Assembly (NCBI GenBank): GCA_002412555.1
Contig: DHVH01000084.1
Location: 1 to 22,143, forward strand
Direction of reading: 5' to 3'
DNA from: Marinilabiliaceae bacterium UBA5213
GTDB taxonomy: Bacteria > Bacteroidota > Bacteroidia > Bacteroidales > Marinilabiliaceae
Length of the DNA: 22,143 nucleotides
Made by a program: the position numbers and the translations under genes. Of this stretch, positions 1-7,439 are shown piece by piece. The stretch's first letter is position 1; every line of letters begins with the position of its first letter. The notes under the pieces are model-generated. The model searched no databases, was not told the origin of the DNA, and worked only from the letters and a program-made list of their open reading frames with translations.

Positions 1-345
1 ATGTTTGGCGACATCCTCACCGATGAGGCTTCCGTAATTACCGGATCCATGGGCTTGCTGCCCTCGGCTTCCATCGGCCTTCACACCAGTGTATTCGAGC
101 CCATTCATGGCTCTTACCCGCAAGCGGCCGGCAAAGACATTGCCAATCCCATTGCCACCGTGCTTTCAGCAGCCATGCTGTTTGAGTATGCCTTTGACCT
201 GAAAGAAGAAGGCGCCATGATCAGAAAAGCAGTCAGTGCTTCTTTGGATGCCAATTTTGTGACCGAAGACATTGATAAAAGCAACGCTAAAAAAACCTCT
301 GAAGTGGGCGACTGGTTGGCCGCTTACATCAAAAACAACTGCTAA
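1..345 (+). CDS. leuB: 3-isopropylmalate dehydrogenase, C-terminal part (5' end outside window)
   Basis: This is the last 114 codons of LeuB, the leucine-pathway enzyme that oxidatively decarboxylates 3-isopropylmalate to 2-oxoisocaproate with NAD+ in the cytoplasm. The visible stretch opens with MFGDILTDEA, part of the NMFGDILsDEa motif whose aspartates bind the metal and substrate. It continues with GSMGLLPSASIG and then EPIHGSYPQAAGKDIANP, the NAD-binding region typical of the isocitrate/isopropylmalate dehydrogenase family. The ATG at base 1 is an internal methionine, so the gene certainly starts upstream of the window. The stop is TAA at 343-345 and a hairpin follows about 35 bases later. 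Identification is by recognised motifs; isocitrate or tartrate dehydrogenase are less likely because the GSMGLLPSASIG and EPIHGSYP strings are LeuB-like. Confidence 0.95.
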   Translation: MFGDILTDEASVITGSMGLLPSASIGLHTSVFEPIHGSYPQAAGKDIANPIATVLSAAMLFEYAFDLKEEGAMIRKAVSASLDANFVTEDIDKSNAKKTSEVGDWLAAYIKNNC

Positions 346-378
346 GCATAGGTTCAGAAGCGAAGAGATATGTTATGG

Positions 379-413
379 ATTAAGCCGGTCTCCCTTTGGA
401 GTACCGGCTTAAT
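379..413 (+). terminator. Hairpin downstream of leuB
   Basis: A perfect 11-bp stem (ATTAAGCCGGT at 379-389 pairing with ACCGGCTTAAT at 403-413) encloses a 13-nt loop that can itself pair CTCC with GGAG. It lies 33 bp past the leuB stop. The following bases (TTCTAAAT) are only weakly U-rich, so it may be a terminator or a 3'-end stabilising hairpin. Confidence 0.7.
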
Positions 414-464
414 TTCTAAATAGCACTAGAAAGACACTATAGTGGCGCAATTATTAAATTCTCC

Positions 465-472
465 TATCTTTG
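465..472 (+). promoter_or_regulatory. Bacteroidota-type -7 element (TATCTTTG) for the first lipoprotein gene
   Basis: TATCTTTG matches the Bacteroidota housekeeping sigma -7 consensus TAnnTTTG. No clear TTTG -33 element is seen at the usual 19-21 bp spacing. The expected start of transcription is near 479. The same octamer appears before the next two transcription units, which strengthens the call. Confidence 0.6.
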
Positions 473-536
473 TGTATTAGTACAAGGTTGGCAGATAATG
501 AGCTTTTTAATGCACTTCAACAAAAAAAAGAAATAT

Positions 537-1667
537 ATGCATGGGCTAAAGTTGAAACGTAAGTCTCGACTATTCGTTATACTAGCGATGATGCTTTTGG
601 CGGCTTGCCAGCCCCCTAAAGAACAACCTGCACTTTCAGGGGTGCTATGGGGAGGTGAAGGCAATCGCATGCTTATTCGATCAGCTACGGCATATGGGGA
701 GGTTGCCGACACGCTTCAGGTAGACCACCAGGGAAAGTTTGTTTGGAACCCCGACACCGTGGTTCCAGGTTTCTACCTTCTGGAGAAAAATGCGGACAAC
801 CGCTTGGTCCTCGTTTTTAACAACAAGCCTGTGCATGTGGATGCCCAATACATCAACTTTCCCTCGAATGCCAAAGTGACCGGCTCTGAGCATTCCCAGG
901 AATTTTTTAAGGTAGAGAACATCAGTAAAAACTGGCAGCAGGCTTTGCAGAAAGCCTCTGCTGCTACCTCCGATTCGGGATGGATTCCATCAAGGGCAGC
1001 TGTTGCAACCATCAAAATGAAGCTCGATTCCATAACCAGTTTGTACCGGACAGACTTGCTCAATGTGGCAGAGGCTCCTTTGGTGCGCATGTATGCGCTT
1101 TTGCAAACAGCAGGCCATCGCCAGATGTTTGATCCATGGCAACACCGCCAACTTTTTTATACTACAGACTCCCTCGTAGCGCCTTACCATTCCATGAATG
1201 AAGTACAACAATTTTCTATGGTAGTGTCGCGACTAAAAGCTACAGAACAATTAGCTCTGAAATTCCAACCCGGCGACCCATTTCCCGAGATGGTTTTGGC
1301 CTACGAACAAGGCGATACTATCACAACAGAAAATCTCAGGCAATCAATGGTTTTTATTGGCATTTACAACCCAATGCAACCAAACGGTCAGGACTTATAC
1401 CAGGAGAGTCTGTCACAACTAGGCAGGTACCAATGGAGAGATTTAAAAGCGGCTATTCTGATAACTGACTCGGCAACTGTGGCCAAAGTGAACCCTAGAT
1501 TTTATTACCACAATTATGCTTCTGGTCTGTCGTTGAACTTGAAAGAAGAACTGGGAATTGTAAACTTGCCAGCCAATTTCCTGCTCAATGAGGAGGGCAT
1601 TATTGTGGCAAAAAATGTTTGGGGTGATAAGCTGCAACACGTACTGGAACAATTACATCAAAAATAA
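537..1667 (+). CDS. Lipoprotein with cysteine-less thioredoxin-like (TlpA/AhpC-type) C-terminal domain
   Basis: The predicted product has 376 residues and a lipoprotein signal: LKLKRKSR, a hydrophobic run, then LLAAC with the lipidated cysteine at residue 24. I chose ATG 537 because it gives a normal-length signal peptide; in-frame ATGs at 498 and 510 would add 13 or 9 residues. After the signal comes a short beta-rich region resembling DUF4369 (VLWGGEGNRMLIRSA...), a helical linker, and a C-terminal thioredoxin-like fold beginning near GDPFPEMVL and ending with LPANFLLNEEGIIVAKNVWG. The latter is the cis-proline and beta-hairpin signature of TlpA-type proteins. No CXXC is present, so redox activity is unlikely. 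A related protein follows directly downstream. A role in the periplasm or outer membrane is inferred; the specific function is unknown. Confidence 0.8.
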   Translation: MHGLKLKRKSRLFVILAMMLLAACQPPKEQPALSGVLWGGEGNRMLIRSATAYGEVADTLQVDHQGKFVWNPDTVVPGFYLLEKNADNRLVLVFNNKPVHVDAQYINFPSNAKVTGSEHSQEFFKVENISKNWQQALQKASAATSDSGWIPSRAAVATIKMKLDSITSLYRTDLLNVAEAPLVRMYALLQTAGHRQMFDPWQHRQLFYTTDSLVAPYHSMNEVQQFSMVVSRLKATEQLALKFQPGDPFPEMVLAYEQGDTITTENLRQSMVFIGIYNPMQPNGQDLYQESLSQLGRYQWRDLKAAILITDSATVAKVNPRFYYHNYASGLSLNLKEELGIVNLPANFLLNEEGIIVAKNVWGDKLQHVLEQLHQK

Positions 1668-1670
1668 CCT

Positions 1671-1678
1671 TATCTTTG
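1671..1678 (+). promoter_or_regulatory. TATCTTTG -7 element between the two lipoprotein genes
   Basis: This exact TAnnTTTG match starts 3 bp after the stop codon of the upstream lipoprotein gene and 39 bp before the next start codon. The second gene may therefore be transcribed independently as well as by read-through. The -33 region would fall inside the 3' end of the upstream gene and shows no clear TTTG. Confidence 0.5.
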
Positions 1679-1716
1679 CACAACATCATTATTCTATAAA
1701 TTACACGCATCTTGCT

Positions 1717-2880
1717 ATGAAGCAAATTTTTATATTGGTACTGGCTGTAACACTGATCGCCGGTTGCACACAAAAAAACGAGTTCATTGTAAAAGGTCAA
1801 ATCGACAATGCAGCTGGTGAAAAGATCTATTTATATCGAATGGATCTGTCTCAGGATGTCCCTCTGGATAGCTTTACCATAAAACGCAGTGGTTCTTTCA
1901 CCCTGAAACAACCCCGATTGAGCGAGCCTACATTTTTCAAGCTTGCCCTGTCGCCCAACCGCTTCATTACCCTTTTGGGCGATACCACTGAGATGATTGA
2001 GGTGAATGGTCAAAAAGAAAATTTCACAACAAAATACTCCGTAAGAAATTCCATCGGATCCAAGCATGTTCAAATGCTCAAAAGAAAGATCACCCGTTTG
2101 CGTCAGGAGGTGGACAGTCTTGTGAACTTATACAATGGATTGCCAGAAGCTGAACAATCGCGCCAGGCGCAAGCCATAAGCAATGAGTTGACCGAAGCAA
2201 TAGATAGTTATAAAATGGGTATTGGCACCTTTGTAATGGATAATCCCAGATCATTCGCCAGTTACTATGCCCTTTTTCTGACATTGAGCGATGAGACCAT
2301 GGTCATGAACATCATGGACAAACGCGATCAGGTTTATTTTTCTACCATAGCCACCAGTCTGAACCTATTGTACCCGGAGTCGCAGCGGGTTCGCCAGTTG
2401 TATGATTTGGTTTTAAATGTAAAGGCCGAAGAACGGAGGGCCAGACTGTTAGAAATTGTGAGCAATACCTCCGGATCAGGTGCTCCGGATCTGTCAGTCG
2501 CCGATGTAAATGGCCATGAGATTATCCTATCTTCACTAATGGGTAAGGTGGTTCTTCTCTCCTTTTCTGCCTCATGGGATAATGCTTCAGTCAAAGAGAA
2601 TCAGAGACTTAAACCGATCTACGAGAAATATAAAAATCGGGGTTTTGAAATTTACCAGGTAAGCCTTGAACGCAGCAAAGTTCTGTGGGAAAATGATTTG
2701 GCACAAAATCAAATTCCATGGATCAGCGTTTCAGACCTGATGTACACTCAATCTATTGCCGCCCGGACTTATAATGTTCAACAGTTACCAGCCAATTATC
2801 TTATCAGTAGGGAAGGCGACATCATAGGAAAAGATCTTTTTGGAGCCAGATTGGAAGAAAAATTAAAAGAAGTATTGTAG
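1717..2880 (+). CDS. DUF4369/TlpA-type lipoprotein without redox cysteines
   Basis: This 387-residue lipoprotein has signal MKQIFILVLAVTLIAGC with the lipidated cysteine at 17. The frame is open upstream to 1588, but only ATG 1717 gives the signal peptide and follows the TATCTTTG promoter. Residues 23-110 resemble DUF4369 (FIVKGQIDNAAGEKIYLYR...). Residues 115-250 are helical. Residues 255-387 form a TlpA-like thioredoxin fold (APDLSVADVNG, GKVVLLSFSASW, QQLPANYLISREG). At the active-site position, where family members have WCxxC, this protein reads W287-D-N-A-S291, so both cysteines are replaced. The cis-proline (P358) is kept. Proteins of this architecture are abundant in Bacteroidota and often serve thiol-disulfide exchange; this copy and its upstream neighbour probably do not. 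The actual role is unknown. Confidence 0.85.
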   Translation: MKQIFILVLAVTLIAGCTQKNEFIVKGQIDNAAGEKIYLYRMDLSQDVPLDSFTIKRSGSFTLKQPRLSEPTFFKLALSPNRFITLLGDTTEMIEVNGQKENFTTKYSVRNSIGSKHVQMLKRKITRLRQEVDSLVNLYNGLPEAEQSRQAQAISNELTEAIDSYKMGIGTFVMDNPRSFASYYALFLTLSDETMVMNIMDKRDQVYFSTIATSLNLLYPESQRVRQLYDLVLNVKAEERRARLLEIVSNTSGSGAPDLSVADVNGHEIILSSLMGKVVLLSFSASWDNASVKENQRLKPIYEKYKNRGFEIYQVSLERSKVLWENDLAQNQIPWISVSDLMYTQSIAARTYNVQQLPANYLISREGDIIGKDLFGARLEEKLKEVL

Positions 2881-2980
2881 CATGAAGTTCAATATTGCTG
2901 AACATTTAACCAGCAAACCCGTTTAATCTGCAAGACATCTGAAACTAAACAAAGCACAATATCAATCAGAATGGTTCTTT

Positions 2981-3020
2981 ATTGCAACCTAACGACCTAA
3001 TGAATGATTCAGGTTGTAAT
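2981..3020 (+). other. Imperfect hairpin containing two octamer-repeat units
   Basis: ATTGCAACCT (2981-2990) can pair with AGGTTGTAAT (3011-3020) with one G-U pair across a 20-nt loop. It lies between the lipoprotein gene and the lpxH-like gene, about 100 bp past the stop, and could act as a weak terminator although no strong U-tract follows. The left half also holds AACCTAAC and GACCTAAT (2986-3001), two units of the octamer family that forms a long array at 17813-17892. Confidence 0.4.
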
Positions 3021-3026
3021 TATTAG

Positions 3027-3059
3027 TTTGGAAAATATACTTAAAAACAGATATCTTTG
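3027..3059 (+). promoter_or_regulatory. Promoter of the lpxH-like/KAS III operon (TTTG-N21-TATCTTTG)
   Basis: TTTG at 3027-3030 is followed after 21 bp by TATCTTTG at 3052-3059, a full match to the Bacteroidota -33/-7 consensus (TTTG, 19-21 bp, TAnnTTTG). The predicted start of transcription is near 3066, giving a leader of about 29 nt before the TTG start codon at 3095. Confidence 0.75.
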
Positions 3060-3094
3060 ACGCTTCAATAAAAAAGACAACTTGAGCAGACAAT

Positions 3095-3850
3095 TTGGTA
3101 CCAGGTAAAAAAATATATTTCGCATCGGATGTGCACCTAGGTGCTCCAACTATTAGTAATCATCGCGCACACGAAAAGCGCTTTGTCAGTTGGCTGAGCA
3201 GCATTCAGGAAACTGCTTCAGAAATTTATCTTTTGGGCGATATCTTTGACTTCTGGTTTGAATACAAAAAGGCCGTGCCTAAGGGCAACAGTCGTTTTTT
3301 AGGTAAATTGTGCGAATTAACAGACGCCGGTATCCCAGTTCATTTTTTTACCGGCAATCATGATGTTTGGGTTTTTGACTACCTACCTGCTGAGACAGGC
3401 ATTGAAGTATACCGAAAGCCCCTCATTAAAGAATGGGACGGGAAGCGTTTCTTTTTGGCGCACGGGGACGGACTGACACGATTTGAGAAATCATACAATA
3501 AACTAAAGGCCCTGTTTACCAACAAGCTGGCACAAAAGTTGTTCCGTATGATCCACCCCGACTTAGGTATTTTGCTGGCCACCTATTGGTCACGCAAGAG
3601 TCGGGAAAATAACACAGACACCCACGGAACCCATTTTCAAGGTGAAGAAAACGAATGGCTGGTAGTTTGGGCAAAAGAGCAACTCAACATGGAACACTAT
3701 GACTATTTCATTTTTGGACACCGACATATGGCCAAAACCATTCAGTTGAATGACCAATCAAAATTAATATATTTGGGAGACTGGATTACCAACTTTTCCT
3801 ATGGAGAGTGGGATGGCACAGAATTCCAACTAAGATTTTATAACGATTAA
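3095..3850 (+). CDS. lpxH: UDP-2,3-diacylglucosamine diphosphatase (LpxH family)
   Basis: This 251-residue calcineurin-like metallophosphoesterase is predicted to hydrolyse UDP-2,3-diacylglucosamine to lipid X at the inner face of the cytoplasmic membrane, in lipid A synthesis. All metal-binding blocks are visible: SDVHLG (D12, H14), GDIFDFW (D49), GNHD (N88, H89), AHGDG (H123) and GHRH (H209, H211). The length fits the family. The start is unusual: the only plausible initiator is TTG at 3095, since no ATG or GTG occurs in frame between the promoter and the first motif. It is separated by 23 bp from the KAS III-like gene downstream, with which it probably forms an operon. A second, more divergent LpxH-like gene lies at 16663, so which of the two is the true LpxH cannot be decided from sequence alone; this one has the closer motif match. 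Confidence 0.88.
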   Translation: MVPGKKIYFASDVHLGAPTISNHRAHEKRFVSWLSSIQETASEIYLLGDIFDFWFEYKKAVPKGNSRFLGKLCELTDAGIPVHFFTGNHDVWVFDYLPAETGIEVYRKPLIKEWDGKRFFLAHGDGLTRFEKSYNKLKALFTNKLAQKLFRMIHPDLGILLATYWSRKSRENNTDTHGTHFQGEENEWLVVWAKEQLNMEHYDYFIFGHRHMAKTIQLNDQSKLIYLGDWITNFSYGEWDGTEFQLRFYND

Positions 3851-3873
3851 TATCAATTCTTGACTAGTAAAGC

Positions 3874-4956
3874 ATGTGTGCAAAACAATCCATTTATGCA
3901 GTAATAACTGGCTCTGGCAGTTATTTACCACCTGTGGTGGTTAAAAATTCGGAATTTGAAAACAACATCTTCTTGAATGAAGATGGCTCACGAATTGAGA
4001 CACCAGGCAAAGAAATCACCGATAAATTTGAGCAGATTACTGATATTATTGAGCGAAGAATGGCGCCTGAAGGAGTTGTAACTTCCGACATGGCCACTTA
4101 TGCTTCAGAGGAAGCCATTGCGGCTGCCGGTATCGACCAGGAAAAGTTGGACTATATCATAGTAGCTCATAACCTGGGCGATATGAAAAAGGGGTCGCTC
4201 TATCCGGACATCCTGCCAACACTGGCCTCTCGGGTAAAAAGCAAACTGGGAATTAAAAACCCCAATGCGGTGGCCTACGACATTACCTTTGGCTGCCCGG
4301 GCTGGACGCAGGCCATGATTCAAGCCAACTATTTCATCAAATCAGGTGATGCTAAAAAAGTGCTGGTCATTGGTGCCGATACCATCAGCCGTTCCGCCGA
4401 TCCCCACGATCGGGACATCATGATTTTTGCTGATGGTGCTGCTGCCGTCATCCTCGAAGCGCGGGAAAGCGAAGAACCGGTAGGTATGCTTAAGCATGTG
4501 GTGAGAACTGACACCGCCGACTATTTGGATTTGCTTCAAATGGGACCATCGTATAATTCAGAGAAGGATGGCATTTATTTAAAAATGTTGGGGCGTAAAC
4601 TCTACAACTATGCCCTCACCTTTGTCCCCTTGGTAGCCCAGCAGTGTCTCTCGAAAAATGACATGCAGCTGCAGGACGTCAAAAAAGTACTTATCCATCA
4701 GGCCAATGCTAAAATGGATGAGGCTATTTTAAAGCGCATTTACCGTTTATATGGTGAAAAAGATGTGGACCTCAATGTCATGCCCATGACCATTCGCACC
4801 CTGGGTAACAGCAGTGTGGCAACCGTACCTACCCTTTACGATCTAATTGTAAAAGGCAAACTGAAAGGACATGAGCTCCAGTCGGGCGACAATGTAATGA
4901 TGACCTCTGTGGGCGCCGGAATGAACATCAACGCTTTTATGTATAAAATGCCTTAA
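3874..4956 (+). CDS. Beta-ketoacyl-ACP synthase III family protein
   Basis: The 360-residue product has the full KAS III (FabH-type) catalytic triad. The cysteine is C141 in FGCPGW, the histidine is H275 in IHQANAKM, and the asparagine is N312 in LGNSSVATVPT. The last match includes the family GNSSxAxxP motif. The protein is about 40 residues longer than E. coli FabH, mainly through an N-terminal insertion (roughly residues 28-58, NIFLNEDGSRIETPGKEITD) before the conserved RRMAPEG segment. KAS III enzymes condense an acyl-CoA primer with malonyl-ACP in the cytoplasm. Members of this divergent branch can have other primers or products, so I do not assign fabH. It follows lpxH by 23 bp, which suggests coupling to envelope lipid synthesis. 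The gene ends at a strong terminator. Confidence 0.85.
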   Translation: MCAKQSIYAVITGSGSYLPPVVVKNSEFENNIFLNEDGSRIETPGKEITDKFEQITDIIERRMAPEGVVTSDMATYASEEAIAAAGIDQEKLDYIIVAHNLGDMKKGSLYPDILPTLASRVKSKLGIKNPNAVAYDITFGCPGWTQAMIQANYFIKSGDAKKVLVIGADTISRSADPHDRDIMIFADGAAAVILEARESEEPVGMLKHVVRTDTADYLDLLQMGPSYNSEKDGIYLKMLGRKLYNYALTFVPLVAQQCLSKNDMQLQDVKKVLIHQANAKMDEAILKRIYRLYGEKDVDLNVMPMTIRTLGNSSVATVPTLYDLIVKGKLKGHELQSGDNVMMTSVGAGMNINAFMYKMP

Positions 4957-4975
4957 AGGCATTAAATGCAGAGAT

Positions 4976-5013
4976 AAAAAAAGCATCAGGGCGCTTCCCT
5001 GATGCTTTTTTTT
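4976..5013. terminator. Bidirectional rho-independent terminator
   Basis: GCATCAGGG (4983-4991) pairs perfectly with CCCTGATGC (4997-5005) across a 5-nt loop. It is flanked by seven As on the left and eight Ts on the right, so the stem can extend to about 16 bp and a U-tract exists on both strands. It sits between the convergent KAS III-like gene and the glycosyltransferase gene and serves both. Confidence 0.95.
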
Positions 5014-5030
5014 GCTTCCTCGCCCCATGC

Positions 5031-6167
5031 TTATTTCCACCGTTCGGGTAGCAGCAATCCACCCAAGGCAGTAGCCACCAGTAGAAGCGGATAAACAACT
5101 GAGTATACTAAATGCTTCACAAAAGAGTAAGAGACGCCGAAGAAATTACGGCCTTGCTGTAAAAGCAAGTAATCTGCACACACCTTGATCAACAGTGCAA
5201 GTGCAAAAAACCAACCCGACACGCCACTAAATAACCATAGTCCCAACAAAACCACTAGCCAACAATTAGTCAGAAAAACAATTAGAGCCAGTGCAATGGT
5301 CGCCCCGTCTTTGTAAGAAGTGCTTTTACCACCCCAGCGCATGCGTTGACGAAAAAAGGCGGCAACTGATCCACTGGTAGCCGTTTGTACCATGGCCTCA
5401 GGATTCCTCATGAAAAGTATCTTCTTGTGCAATTTTTTAAAAGCATGCAACAGAAAAACATCATCACCTGATGCCTTATCTGCCCCGGCACGCTTATCTA
5501 CAGTTTCTAACCATACCACCTTTTTAAACGCCAAATTGGCACCGCTACAAAAAACTGGATGTCCCAGCAGGGCAGAACTGGCACCGCTCATTTGCAGGGC
5601 ATAATAATCAATGGATTCAAAATGGCTCAGAAATGAGCCGTCCACACGCATGGTAACCGGACCTATCAGCATATCAGCATCGGTTTGTTCATAACAACGC
5701 TTGATGGCTGATAGCCATCCACGGCGTGGGATACAGTCGGCATCCACCGTAACAATAAGACTTCCCTTAGCTGCAAGAATGCCTTCACTTAATGCATTTT
5801 TCTTGCCAATTCCCTGGGCATTTATCAGGCGAAGCGTCCCTTCAAACAAGGTCTGGCCTGCAAGCCATTCCCTTCCACCATCCTGTGAATGATCGTTTAC
5901 AGCGATTACTTCAAATAGCCCCCTTGCTAAATGTTGCTGCCCCAAAGCCTCCATTAGTGCAGGCAAAGCCCCCGCCTCATTCCTGTAAGGAACGATCACA
6001 CTAATAAATGGAGGTTTAAAATCTAAAAATGGAGGTGCTTGGTGATTGTCTGGATTTCGGTACCATGCCAATGCCAAAAGCAACAAAACCATCGCGTAAA
6101 CACCTACGAAAAGACTTCCGAGTGCACCTATGGCTGCTGGACTAGTAAAAAATTCACCAATCAACAT
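5031..6167 (-). CDS. Membrane-anchored family 2 glycosyltransferase
   Basis: The 378-residue protein starts with one membrane segment (about 14-36). A GT-A catalytic domain follows: PFISVIVPYRNE (nucleotide binding), VDADC (DxD at 142-144, metal and sugar-nucleotide binding), SGDD at 234-237 in the place of the catalytic acidic pair, and RQRMRWGGK (273-281), which resembles the QxxRW motif of processive enzymes. About three membrane segments close the protein (roughly 289-313, 318-336, 352-373). It is predicted to transfer a sugar to a lipid or polymer at the cytoplasmic membrane; donor and acceptor cannot be read from sequence. Its ATG lies 9 bp after the stop of the HU-CCDC81/SPOR gene, so the two are almost certainly co-transcribed. 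Confidence 0.85.
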   Translation of the reverse strand: MLIGEFFTSPAAIGALGSLFVGVYAMVLLLLALAWYRNPDNHQAPPFLDFKPPFISVIVPYRNEAGALPALMEALGQQHLARGLFEVIAVNDHSQDGGREWLAGQTLFEGTLRLINAQGIGKKNALSEGILAAKGSLIVTVDADCIPRRGWLSAIKRCYEQTDADMLIGPVTMRVDGSFLSHFESIDYYALQMSGASSALLGHPVFCSGANLAFKKVVWLETVDKRAGADKASGDDVFLLHAFKKLHKKILFMRNPEAMVQTATSGSVAAFFRQRMRWGGKSTSYKDGATIALALIVFLTNCWLVVLLGLWLFSGVSGWFFALALLIKVCADYLLLQQGRNFFGVSYSFVKHLVYSVVYPLLLVATALGGLLLPERWK

Positions 6168-6176
6168 TAGAAAGGC

Positions 6177-7250
6177 TTACTTTACGGTAAGCGACAGGAC
6201 CCAGTTCTCTATTTGCAACTCGGTGAGTAACGCTTCTTGTCGCTGCAATGCTTTGTTAACGGAAGGATACCATTCTACACTCAATAGAAAACGTCCCTCG
6301 TAAGGCAAAATGGAAGCTGTTGCGTACCCCTTATTCATAAGGACCTGCATCTTTTCCCGCGCCATTGTTTCATCCCTGTAACTCCCAACAATTATGTGGT
6401 GCTGACGTGTTGATACAATAACAGCTTCCTCAACAACTTCCTCCTCCACAAAACCGCTTTCTTCATCCGCCGAAGTTTCTTCTACCTTTTCAGGCACTGC
6501 TTCTATTTGCTCTCTTTGCCTATCCTTGCCCTTAAAGTCGTCAAACACCCCGGTAAAAAACCAAAGCGTGGAACCTATCAGCAATATAAGAATGAGTATA
6601 ATTAACAGGATTAACCCTACTGGACGGCTCTTTTCCTCTTTTTTAAGATAAATGTTTTCTCGCGCAACACGCTGGACAGGCACATCATCCGCCTTCTTAT
6701 TGATTTTTTGTACAGGCGGAATGCCCACAGTAGCAGCGACAGCAGCATCTGGAGCAGGTTCAACAGCCTTTTCAAGGCTGTCCTCTTTTACTACAATTGG
6801 CGCTTTAATTGGGGTATCTTCTGCACTGGCAACCTCAAGATCCAACAAATCATTGTCATCGCTTGAGTCAAATCTATCCTCAACATCGCTTGCTAGTCCT
6901 TCAGCATCCTCCTTATCATCTATTTCTGTCAATTCGGATGGCGTTTGCTCAAACCGCAAAACGCCACTTTCGTCCTTTGTAAACTGACCAATGCCTTCAA
7001 TTTCAAACAGCCCCTTCTCATCTAAAGTGCTATTGAGATGGGCCACATAATCATCTACCTTTTGAGTGGCACTAGCAGAATCAACCCCTTCAATTGCACA
7101 AATATGGCTGATCAACAACCCATCATTAAAACTTAGAAAGTTGTTGAACAAAATATTTCGCCCCTTCTCTCGGGAGACAATGAAGGCTCCAAAATTGGGA
7201 ATAATGATCCGATTGTTCTCTCTAATTAACTCCAATAGGTAATTTTCCAT
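6177..7250 (-). CDS. HU-CCDC81 domain, transmembrane segment and SPOR domain protein
   Basis: The product has 357 residues from ATG 7250; an in-frame ATG at 7283 would add 11 residues that do not fit the family N terminus. Residues 1-105 (ENYLLELIRENNRIIIPNFGAF..., IEGIGQF) match the HU-CCDC81 family, a HU/IHF-like fold. Residues 106-205 are acidic and low-complexity. Residues 211-234 (GLILLIILILILLIGSTLWF) are one membrane segment. Residues 240-280 are a glutamate-rich linker. Residues 282-352 (HHIIVGSYRDETMAREKMQVL...) form a SPOR domain, known in the family to bind denuded peptidoglycan at division sites. The layout places a nucleoprotein-like domain in the cytoplasm and a septal peptidoglycan reader in the periplasm. 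A role linking chromosome or cytoskeletal factors to division is inferred. A family 2 glycosyltransferase follows in the same operon. Confidence 0.88.
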   Translation of the reverse strand: MENYLLELIRENNRIIIPNFGAFIVSREKGRNILFNNFLSFNDGLLISHICAIEGVDSASATQKVDDYVAHLNSTLDEKGLFEIEGIGQFTKDESGVLRFEQTPSELTEIDDKEDAEGLASDVEDRFDSSDDNDLLDLEVASAEDTPIKAPIVVKEDSLEKAVEPAPDAAVAATVGIPPVQKINKKADDVPVQRVARENIYLKKEEKSRPVGLILLIILILILLIGSTLWFFTGVFDDFKGKDRQREQIEAVPEKVEETSADEESGFVEEEVVEEAVIVSTRQHHIIVGSYRDETMAREKMQVLMNKGYATASILPYEGRFLLSVEWYPSVNKALQRQEALLTELQIENWVLSLTVK

Positions 7251-7362
7251 AAAAACAGATTTTTGGAAGAACAAAACACTCAAGTCCTGCTAATTAAACG
7301 TCTAATTTACACCTTTTTCCCGACTCTCATCAAAAAAATGCGGCCCATTCACTTATTCCGTT

Positions 7363-7370
7363 AAAGATAA
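7363..7370 (-). promoter_or_regulatory. Possible -7 element for the HU-CCDC81/SPOR operon
   Basis: On the minus strand this reads close to TTATCTTTA, one base from the TAnnTTTG consensus, about 110 bp upstream of the start codon. The -33 element is weak. It is the best candidate in the 261-bp gap between this gene and the transketolase terminator. Confidence 0.3.
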
Positions 7371-7439
7371 ATAGATTTTTATGGAATAAACGCAACAGAT
7401 ATGCGGAATTTTCAATTCATTACCATACCACACCCCAAT

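Noticed and set aside
1588..1716. 43-residue N-terminal extension of the second lipoprotein
   Set aside because: It overlaps the upstream gene, precedes the promoter and would bury the lipoprotein signal peptide.
2374..2390. GGAGTCGCAG string also found in the dispersed element core
   Set aside because: It is a ten-base match inside the coding sequence of the second lipoprotein with no flanking similarity; chance.
2887..2903. Hairpin GTTCA-7-TGAAC after the second lipoprotein gene
   Set aside because: A 5-bp AT-rich stem without a U-tract is too weak to call a terminator.
5579..5600. TGGCAC...TTGCA as a sigma-54 promoter
   Set aside because: The spacing is 2 bp too long for a -24/-12 promoter and it lies within the glycosyltransferase coding sequence.
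6652..6987. Plus-strand 111-codon open frame
   Set aside because: It lies antisense inside the acidic linker of the HU-CCDC81/SPOR gene; its serine/alanine-rich product reflects the complement of that low-complexity region.
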